The translations under genes were made by a program, and so were the position numbers. 22,660 nucleotides of DNA from an uncultured Dialister sp. Its GTDB lineage: Bacteria; Bacillota; Negativicutes; Veillonellales; Dialisteraceae. The notes under the pieces were generated by a model that worked only from the letters and a program-made list of their open reading frames with translations, made no database searches and was not told the DNA's origin. Location: positions 1-22,660 of the forward strand of contig NZ_CAAFRZ010000260.1 in the NCBI RefSeq assembly GCF_900765565.1, in the 5' to 3' direction. Shown here in pieces: positions 14,152 through 20,769 of this stretch. How positions within the stretch are numbered: the stretch's first letter is position 1; every line of letters starts with the position of its first letter.

Positions 14152-14364
14152 CTACAGCAAAGCGGCAGAATATAAATAATGGCGGTTGTTTATAAGCTGA
14201 TACCCTGTCGGAATCAGTTTTTTTTCATCAATAACCTCAGTTAACGTTGCATGTTTTGCGGACTTTCCATTTTCTGCAATGGTAACTGGGCTTTTTTGAT
14301 GGGAAAGGGTAAAATGGAGAAAAGAGAAGGGAAATGGAATGGCGGCGAAGCCGAAGGGCCTCAA
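14152..14364 (-). other. AT-rich stretch with a possible gene remnant
   Basis: The gap 14018-14832 has no convincing gene. This part is AT-richer than its surroundings, and on the minus strand one frame reads protein-like (NGKSAKHATLTEVIDEKK, then LIPTGYQLINNRHYL). The frame's start lies inside a CTCAANT repeat (14360-14387) and no ribosome site was found. A decayed gene is possible; a chance frame is as likely. Confidence 0.2.
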
Positions 14365-14458
14365 TTTTCATACCTCAAATCTCAATTCAGCCTTTCTCCG
14401 CGGAAGCTGCTGAAGTCCAATTCGTTGTAAAAGGCTCCGAAGTGAGAGTAATCCCCGG

Positions 14459-14593
14459 CATGCAGCCCCTTAGAGAAGGGGCGCGGCAAAGCCGCAGGAT
14501 GGATTGACGGGTATTGCTCTGCTGTGCAGATCCCGCCTCTGCGAGGCGGATCCATCCCCTGCCCTTCGGGCTGCCCCCTTCTCTAAGGGGGCA
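14459..14593. repeat. GGATGGAT/CCATCC palindromic composite
   Basis: It starts CATGCAGCCCCTTAGAGAAG with the stem CCCCTT/AAGGGG, then AGGATGGAT, GGGTATTG, the hairpin CCGCCTC-TGC-GAGGCGG, ATCCATCCCC, GCCCTTCGGGC, and ends with GCCCCCTT-CTCT-AAGGGGGC. Overall it is an imperfect palindrome of about 135 bp. The inverted version is at 9386-9502. Confidence 0.82.
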
Positions 14594-14649
14594 CCGGTGA
14601 GCGGGCCGCTTTACTACAGTAAAAAGCCCCATTACCGGATGACCATGAA

Positions 14650-14697
14650 CATGCAGCCCCTTAGAGAAGGGGCGCGCCAAAGGCGGAGGATGGATGC
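14650..14697. repeat. CATGCAGCCCCTT half-element
   Basis: CATGCAGCCCCTTAGAGAAG, then GCGCGCCAAAGGCGGAGGAT and GGATGCGG. Near-identical copies are at 18754, 18983 and 20650. It lies 56 bp after the composite at 14459-14593, the same arrangement as at 18861-19032. Confidence 0.85.
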
Positions 14698-14715
14698 GGA
14701 AAAGCTGCTGATCTT

Positions 14716-14814
14716 GTCTGACGTCTGTTGTCTGATGTCTCCTTTGCGGCAAAGCCGCTAAAGACCTAGACCTAGATCCTTAGGGCCTCAGGCCCTGAAC
14801 CTCAACTCTCAACT
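14716..14814. repeat. GTCTGAN array and CTCAACT array before msrA
   Basis: GTCTGAC, GTCTGTT, GTCTGAT and GTCTCCT (14716-14743) are followed by the GC hairpin GCGGCAAAGCCGC and, at 14801-14814, CTCAACT twice. The array ends 9 nt before the msrA ribosome site. Confidence 0.85.
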
Positions 14815-14832
14815 CTTTCATCAGGAGGACCT

Positions 14833-15315
14833 ATGAAAACAATTTACCTGGCCGGTGGATGCCTGTGGAGTGTACAGTACTTCATGAATACCATTCCCGG
14901 TGTCATAAAAACAGAAGCAGGCAGGGCCAACGGAAGCACGGATACCCTGGATGGACCCTACAATGGTTACGCAGAGTGTGTGAAGGTGACCTACGATGAA
15001 ACAAAACTGTCGGTGCCGGACCTGATGGCCTATCTTTTTGAAATCATCGACCCCTACAGCGTGGACCACCAGGGCATGGATTACGGAAAGAAGTACCGCA
15101 CCGGTGTATATAGTCAGGAGAAAGAGCCTCTGGAAGAGGCCCGCCGGTTTATTGCAGCAAGGCCGGACGCAGACCGGATCAAAGTGGAGGTCCTTCCCCT
15201 GACCAGCTATATTCCCAGTGCCCCGGAGCACCAGGACCATCTGGAAAAGCATCCGGAAGACCACTACCTCTGCAGCATTCCCTGGAGTCTTTTAAAGAAG
15301 TATAAGAAGGAGTAG
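14833..15315 (+). CDS. msrA: Peptide-methionine (S)-S-oxide reductase MsrA
   Basis: Repairs oxidised methionine by reducing the S-sulfoxide. The 160-residue protein keeps the MsrA core: catalytic C10 in GGCLW, E48 in GYAECVKVTYD, and QGMDYGKKYRTGVY, equivalent to the usual QGNDxGxQYRS block. Candidate resolving cysteines are C49 and C147. Two deviations stand out: the nearly invariant Phe of GCFW is Leu here, and the usual GHAE reads GYAE. This is therefore a divergent member, though the active-site Cys, Trp, Glu and Asp are intact. AGGAGG lies 5 nt before the ATG. The repeat-filled gap upstream leaves little room for a promoter; transcription from the MetE-like gene should stop at 14113-14148. 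Confidence 0.88.
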   Translation: MKTIYLAGGCLWSVQYFMNTIPGVIKTEAGRANGSTDTLDGPYNGYAECVKVTYDETKLSVPDLMAYLFEIIDPYSVDHQGMDYGKKYRTGVYSQEKEPLEEARRFIAARPDADRIKVEVLPLTSYIPSAPEHQDHLEKHPEDHYLCSIPWSLLKKYKKE

Positions 15316-15318
15316 GCT

Positions 15319-15408
15319 GTGACCTTACAGCTCAATTGGGATGAAATAGACTTTGCCCGGGCTATGACTGCGTCAGGGCTCTGCCCTGCGGATAAGGATG
15401 CGGCCTGA
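15319..15408 (+). CDS. Possible 29-aa ORF or truncated gene start after msrA
   Basis: Four bases after the msrA stop, a GTG is preceded by GAAGGAG at 6-nt spacing. The frame reads MTLQLNWDEIDFARAMT, which is protein-like, then enters the repeat block that starts near 15371 and stops at 15406-15408. The best reading is the 5' end of a former msrA-operon gene cut by the repeat. A real small peptide is possible. Confidence 0.3.
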   Translation: MTLQLNWDEIDFARAMTASGLCPADKDAA

Positions 15409-15520
15409 CGGCCAGGACAAAGGCTGCCGCCTGGGCGCAGGGAAGAAAATATATAATCCGCGGCGCTTCAAAATTATGTGCGCCGCACCTCCACTCCTCA
15501 CTTCTCATTTCTCACTCCTC
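15371..15520. repeat. Inverted copy of the 12611-12775 repeat block
   Basis: It contains CAGGGCTCTGCCCTG, CAGGGAAGAAAATATATAAT, GCGGCGC (15460-15466), GCGCCGC (15480-15486) and heptads ACTCCTC, ACTTCTC, ATTTCTC, ACTCCTC (15493-15520). Read on the other strand it follows the order of 12611-12775. Confidence 0.85.
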
Positions 15521-15533
15521 ACTTGTTTCCCTC

Positions 15534-15613
15534 TTGCTTTTCCTTTCCATTTTCTGTAAAATCAAAAAAGGGATAATCTTTTCAGGTTATCCGGCCCCGA
15601 CCGGGGCTTTTTT
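15534..15613 (+). ncRNA. Candidate very short transcript: promoter, two hairpins, terminator
   Basis: TTGCTT (15534-15539), a 17-nt spacer and TAAAAT (15557-15562) form a plausible promoter. Immediately downstream, GGATAATC/GGTTATCC (15571-15578 and 15585-15592) form an 8-bp stem with one G-T pair, and GCCCCG/CGGGGC (15594-15607) with TTTTTT forms an intrinsic terminator. The product would be about 45 nt. The alternative is a plain terminator for msrA preceded by a chance promoter match. Confidence 0.35.
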
Positions 15614-15679
15614 GTTGCCCAAAACAGTATTGAGAGATGAGACCAGAAATACACTGGGGTATTATGGTAATAGTGGTTA

Positions 15680-15845
15680 GAGTCACTGGTATGGGGCTGC
15701 TAGCTTCTAGCGGCTAGCTGTTAGGAAAGCTGGACCGCCTGCGGCGCTTTTCTTTCGTTAATTCCGCCTGTTACTTCATGCCGTAGGCTGTAGAGTTTTC
15801 CTAGTTGCTAGGAGCTAACAGCTAGGAGCCCCGTGCCAGTGACCC
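15680..15845. repeat. 166-bp palindromic element, copy 2 (inverted centre)
   Basis: It runs from GAGTCA to TGACCC. The arms are heptads GCTGCTA, GCTTCTA, GCGGCTA, GCTGTTA on the left and GCTAGGA, GCTAACA, GCTAGGA on the right. The centre (GCCTGCGGCGC, then CATGCCGTAGGCTGTAGAG) is reversed relative to copies 1 and 3. The length is identical. Confidence 0.88.
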
Positions 15846-15913
15846 TGCACGTGAGTACATAAAACGGTATCCTCTGTTTCTCATTTCATTCACTAATCAA
15901 ATGGGGTGTTTTT

Positions 15914-17311
15914 ATGGCTAAAACCTATGATGTAGTAATTATCGGCGCCGGTCCTGCGGGGATTTTCACGGCGCTGGAACTGGCGGATACAGGGCTGTCC
16001 ATCCTGATTCTGGAGAAGGGTCTGGATATCCGGGAACGGATTGCCCTGAATAAAAACCGGACCGCTCCCCCTGCCAGCCGGCGGGCAAATATTGTATCCG
16101 GCTGGGGCGGGGCCGGTGCCTTTTCTGATGGCAAGCTGACCCTTACCACCGAATACGGCGGCAACCTGGACGATTACATGAATAAGGGCGAGCTGGCAAG
16201 GCTTATCGAATACGTGGACTCGGTGTACTGTAAATTTGGTGGTGCCGGCCGGGCCGTATATGGCGAGGAGCACAAGGAAGAGCTCCATGAACTGAAACGC
16301 CGGGCCGCAGCGGCGGACCTGGCTTTCATTCCTGCCCGCATCCGCCATCTGGGCACCGATGTGAACGGGGAAATCCTCACCCACATGCGGGACAGTTTCC
16401 CATCCAACGTTACGGTGAAGGCGGAATGTCCGGTGGACACCATCCTCGTGAAGGATGGTGAAGTGGAAGGAGTCATCGCCGGCGGCGAGACCTACCACTG
16501 CAAGTACCTCGTAGCCGCACCGGGACGGGACGGGGCTGAATGGTTCACGAAGGAAGCACAGAAGCTGGGCCTCCATACGGCTTCCAACGCCGTGGATATC
16601 GGGGTCCGGGTGGAATCACCGGCAGAAATCTATGAACCCATCACCAACATCTGCTACGAGTCGAAGCTGGTTTATTTCTCCAAGTCCTTCGACGACCGGG
16701 TGCGCACGTTCTGCATGAACCCCTACGGCTTCGTGGTGACCGAAAATAACAATGGCCTCATGACGGTGAATGGCCATTCCTACGCTCACAAGAGAAGCGG
16801 AAATACGAATTTCGCCATTCTCGTGTCCAAGCAGTTCACCCATCCCTTCCATGAACCCATCGAATACGGCAAGTACATCGCTTCCCTGGCCAACATGCTG
16901 GGCGGCGGCCCCATCGTGCAGCGGCTCGGCGACCTCCGGGATGGTCGCCGGTCCACGGCAGAACGGATCCGCCGGGGCCTGGTGCAGCCCACCATGCCTT
17001 CTGCCACCCCCGGAGATTTATCTTTGGTCTTGCCATATCGCTTCTTAAAGGATATTATGGAGATGTTCGAAGCGCTGGATAAGGTCGCACCGGGAGCGAA
17101 CTCCCGCCACACCCTGCTCTACGGGGTGGAAGTGAAGTTCTATTCCTCCCGCATCGAACTTTCGAACCAGCTGGAAACGAAGATTCCAAACTTCTTCGCT
17201 ATTGGTGATGGAGCCGGCATCACCAGGGGCCTGGCACAGGCCTCCGCCGCCGGTGTTGTTGTGGGCCGGGAAATCTGCGCCCGCATAGGGAAACCGAAGG
17301 GAGAAATCTGA
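15914..17311 (+). CDS. FAD-dependent dehydrogenase (NAD(P)/FAD oxidoreductase)
   Basis: Flavoprotein of the family usually annotated as uncharacterised FAD-dependent dehydrogenase. The 465 residues begin with a Rossmann motif VVIIGAGPAG (GAGPAG at 11-16) and the acidic end of the second strand, LILEKG. A conserved GWGGAGAFSDGKLTL block follows at about 83-97. Near the C-terminus, NFFAIGDGAG closes the FAD site and leads into GLAQASAAGVVVGREI. The substrate is unknown. No membrane or signal segment is seen, so it is cytosolic. The start has only a weak ribosome site (GGGG about 7 nt before ATG). purB starts 3 bp after its stop, so the two are probably co-transcribed. Confidence 0.9.
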   Translation: MAKTYDVVIIGAGPAGIFTALELADTGLSILILEKGLDIRERIALNKNRTAPPASRRANIVSGWGGAGAFSDGKLTLTTEYGGNLDDYMNKGELARLIEYVDSVYCKFGGAGRAVYGEEHKEELHELKRRAAAADLAFIPARIRHLGTDVNGEILTHMRDSFPSNVTVKAECPVDTILVKDGEVEGVIAGGETYHCKYLVAAPGRDGAEWFTKEAQKLGLHTASNAVDIGVRVESPAEIYEPITNICYESKLVYFSKSFDDRVRTFCMNPYGFVVTENNNGLMTVNGHSYAHKRSGNTNFAILVSKQFTHPFHEPIEYGKYIASLANMLGGGPIVQRLGDLRDGRRSTAERIRRGLVQPTMPSATPGDLSLVLPYRFLKDIMEMFEALDKVAPGANSRHTLLYGVEVKFYSSRIELSNQLETKIPNFFAIGDGAGITRGLAQASAAGVVVGREICARIGKPKGEI

Positions 17312-17314
17312 CAA

Positions 17315-18607
17315 ATGATACCAAGGTACACTAGACCGGTCATGGAAAAGATCTGGAATGAACGGAATGAATGGCAGACCATGCTGAACGTGGAAATTGC
17401 AGCCTGCGAAGCCAATGCGGAACTGGGCCGCATTCCGAAGGAAGCGGTGGAAGTCATCAAGGCCAAGGCAGACTTTGATGTAGACCGGATCCATGAAATC
17501 GACAGAGAAATCAACCATGACATTATCGCCTTCCTCACCAACGTAGGAGAACACGTGGGAGATGAAGCCAAGTACATCCACATGGGACTCACCTCCACCG
17601 ACGTGAAGGATACGGGTCTGAACGTACAGCTGAAACAGGCTTCCGCCGTCCTCCTGGATGACCTCCAGAAACTGGCGGACGTGCTGAAGAGAAGGGCTGT
17701 AGAATTCAAGCACACCCCCACCATCGGCCGGACCCACGGCGTCCATGCAGAACCGACCACCTTCGGCCTGAAGCTCCTGCTCTGGTATTCCGAAACCCTT
17801 AGAAATATTGACCGCATGAAACGGGCTGCCGACGAAATGGCAGTGGGTAAACTCTCCGGCGCCGTAGGTACCTATGCGGACATTGATCCCTTCGTAGAAA
17901 AATATGTATGCAAGAAACTGGGCCTGAAACCGGAAATCGTGGCTACCCAGGTCGTACAGCGTGACCACCATGCAGAATATGTGGCAACCCTCGGTGTCAT
18001 CGCCGGCGTCCTCTCCCAGATGGCCCTGGAAGTCCGCCACCTCCAGAGAACGGAAGTCCGGGAAGCAGAAGAATACTTCAGCCCGAAGCAGAAGGGCTCC
18101 TCCGCTATGCCCCATAAGAGAAACCCTGTAAAGTCTGAAAGAATCTGTGGCATGGCCCGCCTCATCCAGGGCTACAGCCTCCCGGCTTTCGAAGACATCC
18201 CCCTGTGGCATGAACGGGATATTTCCCACTCCTCCGTGGAACGGGTCATCCTCCCCGATGCCACCATCGCCCTGGACTACATCCTGGACCAGACCACAAA
18301 CCTCATCGACAAACTCCTCGTATATCCGGACAAGATGATGGCTGACATGAACCTCACCGGCGGCCTCATTTACAGCCCGAGAGTACTCCTGGCCCTCGTT
18401 GCCAAAGGCGCTTACCGGGATACCGCTTACCGCTGGGTACAGAGAAACGCCATGAAACGCTGGCTCCAGGGAGAAGACTTCTACGAAAACCTCTGCAAAG
18501 ACGAGGACGTAAGAAAGTACCTTACCCCGGAAGAAATCAAAGCCTGCTTCGACTACAAGCCCATGCTGAAGCACGTGGACGAAATCTTCGCAAGATTTGG
18601 CCTGTAA
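17315..18607 (+). CDS. purB: Adenylosuccinate lyase
   Basis: Catalyses two fumarate-releasing steps of purine synthesis: SAICAR to AICAR and adenylosuccinate to AMP. The 430-residue length is normal. The fumarase/aspartase-superfamily signature GSSAMPHKRNP spans 261-271 with the catalytic Ser at 262. The general acid H141 lies in TIGRTHGVHAEP, and MGLTSTDVKDT at about 90-100 is the third conserved block. AGGGAG in the end of the upstream gene precedes the ATG. It is downstream of and probably co-transcribed with the FAD dehydrogenase; a strong terminator follows. No other pur gene is in the window. Confidence 0.97.
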   Translation: MIPRYTRPVMEKIWNERNEWQTMLNVEIAACEANAELGRIPKEAVEVIKAKADFDVDRIHEIDREINHDIIAFLTNVGEHVGDEAKYIHMGLTSTDVKDTGLNVQLKQASAVLLDDLQKLADVLKRRAVEFKHTPTIGRTHGVHAEPTTFGLKLLLWYSETLRNIDRMKRAADEMAVGKLSGAVGTYADIDPFVEKYVCKKLGLKPEIVATQVVQRDHHAEYVATLGVIAGVLSQMALEVRHLQRTEVREAEEYFSPKQKGSSAMPHKRNPVKSERICGMARLIQGYSLPAFEDIPLWHERDISHSSVERVILPDATIALDYILDQTTNLIDKLLVYPDKMMADMNLTGGLIYSPRVLLALVAKGAYRDTAYRWVQRNAMKRWLQGEDFYENLCKDEDVRKYLTPEEIKACFDYKPMLKHVDEIFARFGL

Positions 18608-18615
18608 CAGGAAAT

Positions 18616-18647
18616 AAAAAATCCTCTCCGTTGGGGGAGGATTTTTT
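18616..18647 (+). terminator. Intrinsic terminator after purB
   Basis: AAAAAATCCTC (18616-18626) and GAGGATTTTTT (18637-18647) pair around a short GC-rich top. It starts 9 bp after the purB stop, and its A/T ends make it usable from both sides. Confidence 0.93.
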
Positions 18648-18690
18648 GTATTTGTGGGAAAGTGGCTGATGGGGAACGGGCTTCGCCCGA

Positions 18691-18847
18691 GGGGGCACGT
18701 GTTAACGGTTATCCTCACAACGGTAAAAATCCCTGATGTGAAATTATCCCTGTCATGCAGCCCCTTAGAGAAGGGGCGCGCCAAAGGCGCAGGATGGATG
18801 CGGTGAAACCGCGGAGCCCCAATTCTCTTCACTCAATTCTCAAATCT
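18691..18847. repeat. 157-bp direct repeat, copy 1
   Basis: It begins GGGGGCACGTGTTAACGG, passes through GGTAAAAATCCCTGATGTG, includes the half-element CATGCAGCCCCTT (18754-18803), and ends with the heptads CTCTTCA, CTCAATT, CTCAAAT. It aligns without gaps to 18920-19076 with about nine mismatches counted by eye. Confidence 0.93.
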
Positions 18848-18860
18848 TTCTCTTGCTGGG

Positions 18861-18926
18861 AGATCCCGCCTCTTCGAGGCGGATCCATCCCCTGCCCTTC
18901 GGGCTGCCCCCTTCTCCAAGGGGGCA
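18861..18926. repeat. Inverted half-element between the 157-bp repeats
   Basis: GATCCCGCCTC-TTC-GAGGCGG, ATCCATCCCC, GCCCTTCGGGC and TGCCCCCTT-CTCC-AAGGGGGCA form three adjacent hairpins. This is the inverted form of the CATGCAGCCCCTT element and matches the right half of the composite at 14459-14593. Confidence 0.85.
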
Positions 18927-19076
18927 CATGTTAACGGTTATTCTCACAACGGTAAAAATCCCTGATGTGAAATTATCCCTAACATGCAGCCCCTTAGAGA
19001 AGGGGCGCGCCAAAGGCGGAGGATGGATGCGGCGCAGCCGCGGAGCCTCAATTCTCTTCACTCAATTCTCAAATCT
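18920..19076. repeat. 157-bp direct repeat, copy 2
   Basis: Offset from copy 1 by 229 bp. It contains the half-element at 18983-19032 and the heptads CTCAATT, CTCTTCA, CTCAATT, CTCAAAT (19047-19074). It ends 20 bp before a candidate -10 for the following gene. Confidence 0.93.
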
Positions 19077-19095
19077 ATTTTTATATGGACACATC

Positions 19096-19104
19096 TGATA
19101 TGAT
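19096..19104 (+). promoter_or_regulatory. Candidate extended -10 promoter for the metallo-beta-lactamase gene
   Basis: TGATATGAT fits the extended -10 form (TGN-TATGAT), 40 bp before the ATG. No clear -35 is visible, and the heptad array ends just upstream. Confidence 0.4.
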
Positions 19105-19144
19105 TAAAAGAGGGTGAATTGTAGATTATAAGAAAGGCCATACC

Positions 19145-20245
19145 ATGCATATCCTGAAAACCCTGCTTCTTTTCCTGGCCCTTCTGGGATGCGGGGGATA
19201 CTGGTTTGTATCCCAGCCCCAGATGGATCCCCTCATGACCGAGGCCAGGAAGAAAAAAATCGAAGCCTCTCCCCACTACGTGAACGGGCAGTTTGTTCCG
19301 GAACATCCCCATGGGGAAATCAAAGTGGGTATGGGGTTCTGGAAGGAATTTCTCTTTCCCACTCCCGGGAAGACCATACCGAAGGACGCCATGCTCCATG
19401 AAAAGACGGACCTCAAATCCCTTCCTCCTGATGAGGATGTGGTGGTGTGGATGGGCCATTCCTCCTTCTACATGCAGCTCCATGGAAAGAAAATCCTCAT
19501 CGACCCTGTGGCGGCAGAGTATGCCTCGCCGGTGCCCTTTGTGGATAAAGCCATGGATGGCAGTAATGTATATGGCCCCGAAGATATTCCCGATGACATT
19601 GATGTCATGGTGCTTTCCCATGACCATTGGGACCATTTGGACTATGATTTTGTCCGGGCTATAGAACCGAAGGTTCATCACGTGGTGACGGGCCTTGGGA
19701 ATGGAGGATACTACGAGAAATGGGGTTATCCCCTTTCTAAAATCCATGAAGAGGACTGGTGGACCCCGGTGAAAATCGATGAGGGCCTGACGGTATGGTT
19801 CCTCCCGTCCCGCCACTTCTCCGGCCGTATGCTCCATCGGAACCAGACCCTCTACGGCAGCTTTGCCTTCATTACACCGGGCAGGAAGGTCTACTACACC
19901 GGCGATGGCGGCTACGATGACCGGTTTGAAAAAATCGGAGAAAAATTCGGCGGTTTCGACCTGGCCCTCATTGAAGACGGCCAGTATAACAAAAGTTGGC
20001 CCACGGTACATATGATGCCGAAAGAAAGCGCCAAAGCCGGGGAAGACCTCCGCGCAGCGGCGGTGATTCCCTGCCATAACGGGAAATACCCCCTTTCCGA
20101 CCACAGCTGGAAGGAGCCCTACGAGCGGATAACCGCCGCGGCGGAAGGGAAACCCTATACCCTTCTCACTCCGGAAATCGGGGAAAAGGTGGACATAGGA
20201 AAGCCTGACCCCAATCTCCGCCACTGGTGGGAAGAAATGGAATAG
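19145..20245 (+). CDS. Metallo-beta-lactamase-fold hydrolase (UlaG/NAPE-PLD-like), membrane anchored
   Basis: Predicted zinc or manganese hydrolase of the UlaG/NAPE-PLD branch. The 366 residues open with a hydrophobic segment (about 3-22, LKTLLLFLALLGCGGYWFV), so the enzyme is probably exported or anchored. LLGC at 13-16 is an imperfect lipobox, making a lipoprotein possible. The metal motif HDHWDHLD is at 159-166, preceded by GHSSFYMQLHGKKILIDP and followed by further ligand blocks, the SRHFSGR region and YYTGDGGYDD. The substrate cannot be inferred; NAPE-PLD relatives act on phospholipids, UlaG on a sugar lactone. It stands alone between repeat-filled gaps, with a candidate promoter at 19096. 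AAGAAAGG lies a few bases upstream of the ATG. Confidence 0.87.
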   Translation: MHILKTLLLFLALLGCGGYWFVSQPQMDPLMTEARKKKIEASPHYVNGQFVPEHPHGEIKVGMGFWKEFLFPTPGKTIPKDAMLHEKTDLKSLPPDEDVVVWMGHSSFYMQLHGKKILIDPVAAEYASPVPFVDKAMDGSNVYGPEDIPDDIDVMVLSHDHWDHLDYDFVRAIEPKVHHVVTGLGNGGYYEKWGYPLSKIHEEDWWTPVKIDEGLTVWFLPSRHFSGRMLHRNQTLYGSFAFITPGRKVYYTGDGGYDDRFEKIGEKFGGFDLALIEDGQYNKSWPTVHMMPKESAKAGEDLRAAAVIPCHNGKYPLSDHSWKEPYERITAAAEGKPYTLLTPEIGEKVDIGKPDPNLRHWWEEME

Positions 20246-20295
20246 GGTGTAAACAGCATATCCTGTTTTTGACGAAGAGACGGTAGGGCTGTTAG

Positions 20296-20357
20296 TTAGA
20301 AGTTAGGAGTGAGGAGTGAGGAGTGAAGGTGCGCCGCATCAGATGATGAAGCGGCGC
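20296..20357. repeat. TGAGGAG heptad array (5 units) with GCGCCGC hairpin
   Basis: TTAGAAG, TTAGGAG, TGAGGAG, TGAGGAG, TGAAGGT (20296-20330) are followed by GCGCCGC (20331-20337) and GCGGCGC (20351-20357). A second copy begins 151 bp further on. Confidence 0.9.
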
Positions 20358-20446
20358 GGAGTATTATATTCAGCGGCGAAGCCGCTGGCCCTAGACTCTA
20401 TTAAACCGAATATCCCATTTCGGCGAAGAGGCTGAGTGGCCGTTAG

Positions 20447-20508
20447 TTAGGAATGAGGAGTTAGGAGTGAGGAGTGGAGGTGCGCCGCATCAGATGGTGA
20501 AGCGGCGC
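20447..20508. repeat. TGAGGAG heptad array (5 units) with GCGCCGC hairpin, tandem copy
   Basis: TTAGGAA, TGAGGAG, TTAGGAG, TGAGGAG, TGGAGGT (20447-20481) are followed by GCGCCGC (20482-20488) and GCGGCGC (20502-20508). The hairpin loops of this and the preceding copy differ by one base. About 100 bp are similar between the two copies. Confidence 0.9.
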
Positions 20509-20575
20509 GGAGTTTATATCTTGGTCTGAATTTTCCTTGCAGCTCTTTCAAAATCAACTGCGGACGATGTTTGAT

Positions 20576-20741
20576 GTCTGAAGTCTGACCGTCTGATGCC
20601 TCACTTGTGGCGGAGCCGCTGGACCTCTATATTCAACTCTATCCCAAAACATGCAGCCCCTTAGAGAAGGGGCGCGGCAAAGCCGCAGGATGGATGCGGC
20701 GCAGCCGTGGAACCTCAAACCTTAACTCTCAAATTTCAATT
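20576..20741. repeat. Mixed repeat cluster upstream of the hypothetical gene
   Basis: In order: a GTCTGAN array (20576-20604, with the same extra C as at 3171-3206), the GC hairpin GCGGAGCCGC, a poor CTCAANT array (20625-20645), the half-element CATGCAGCCCCTT (20650-20699), GCGGCGCAGCCG, and a CTCAANT array (CTCAAAC, CTTAACT, CTCAAAT, TTCAATT, 20714-20741). The gap 20246-20769 has no gene. Confidence 0.85.
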
Positions 20742-20769
20742 TTATTTTATTCACAGAAAGGAACTTACT

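Noticed and set aside
14387..14752. Minus-strand ORF with LARPFSKGLH, repeated at 18840-19061
   Set aside because: The similar reading frames come from the repeated DNA composite itself. No ribosome site, and the frame breaks differ between copies.
17045..18832. 595-residue minus-strand ORF
   Set aside because: It lies antisense to the FAD dehydrogenase gene and purB and begins in the CATGCAGCCCCTT repeat; no recognisable domain.
18691..19076. CRISPR array
   Set aside because: There are only two long copies, the interior is itself a repeat, spacing is irregular and no cas gene is present.
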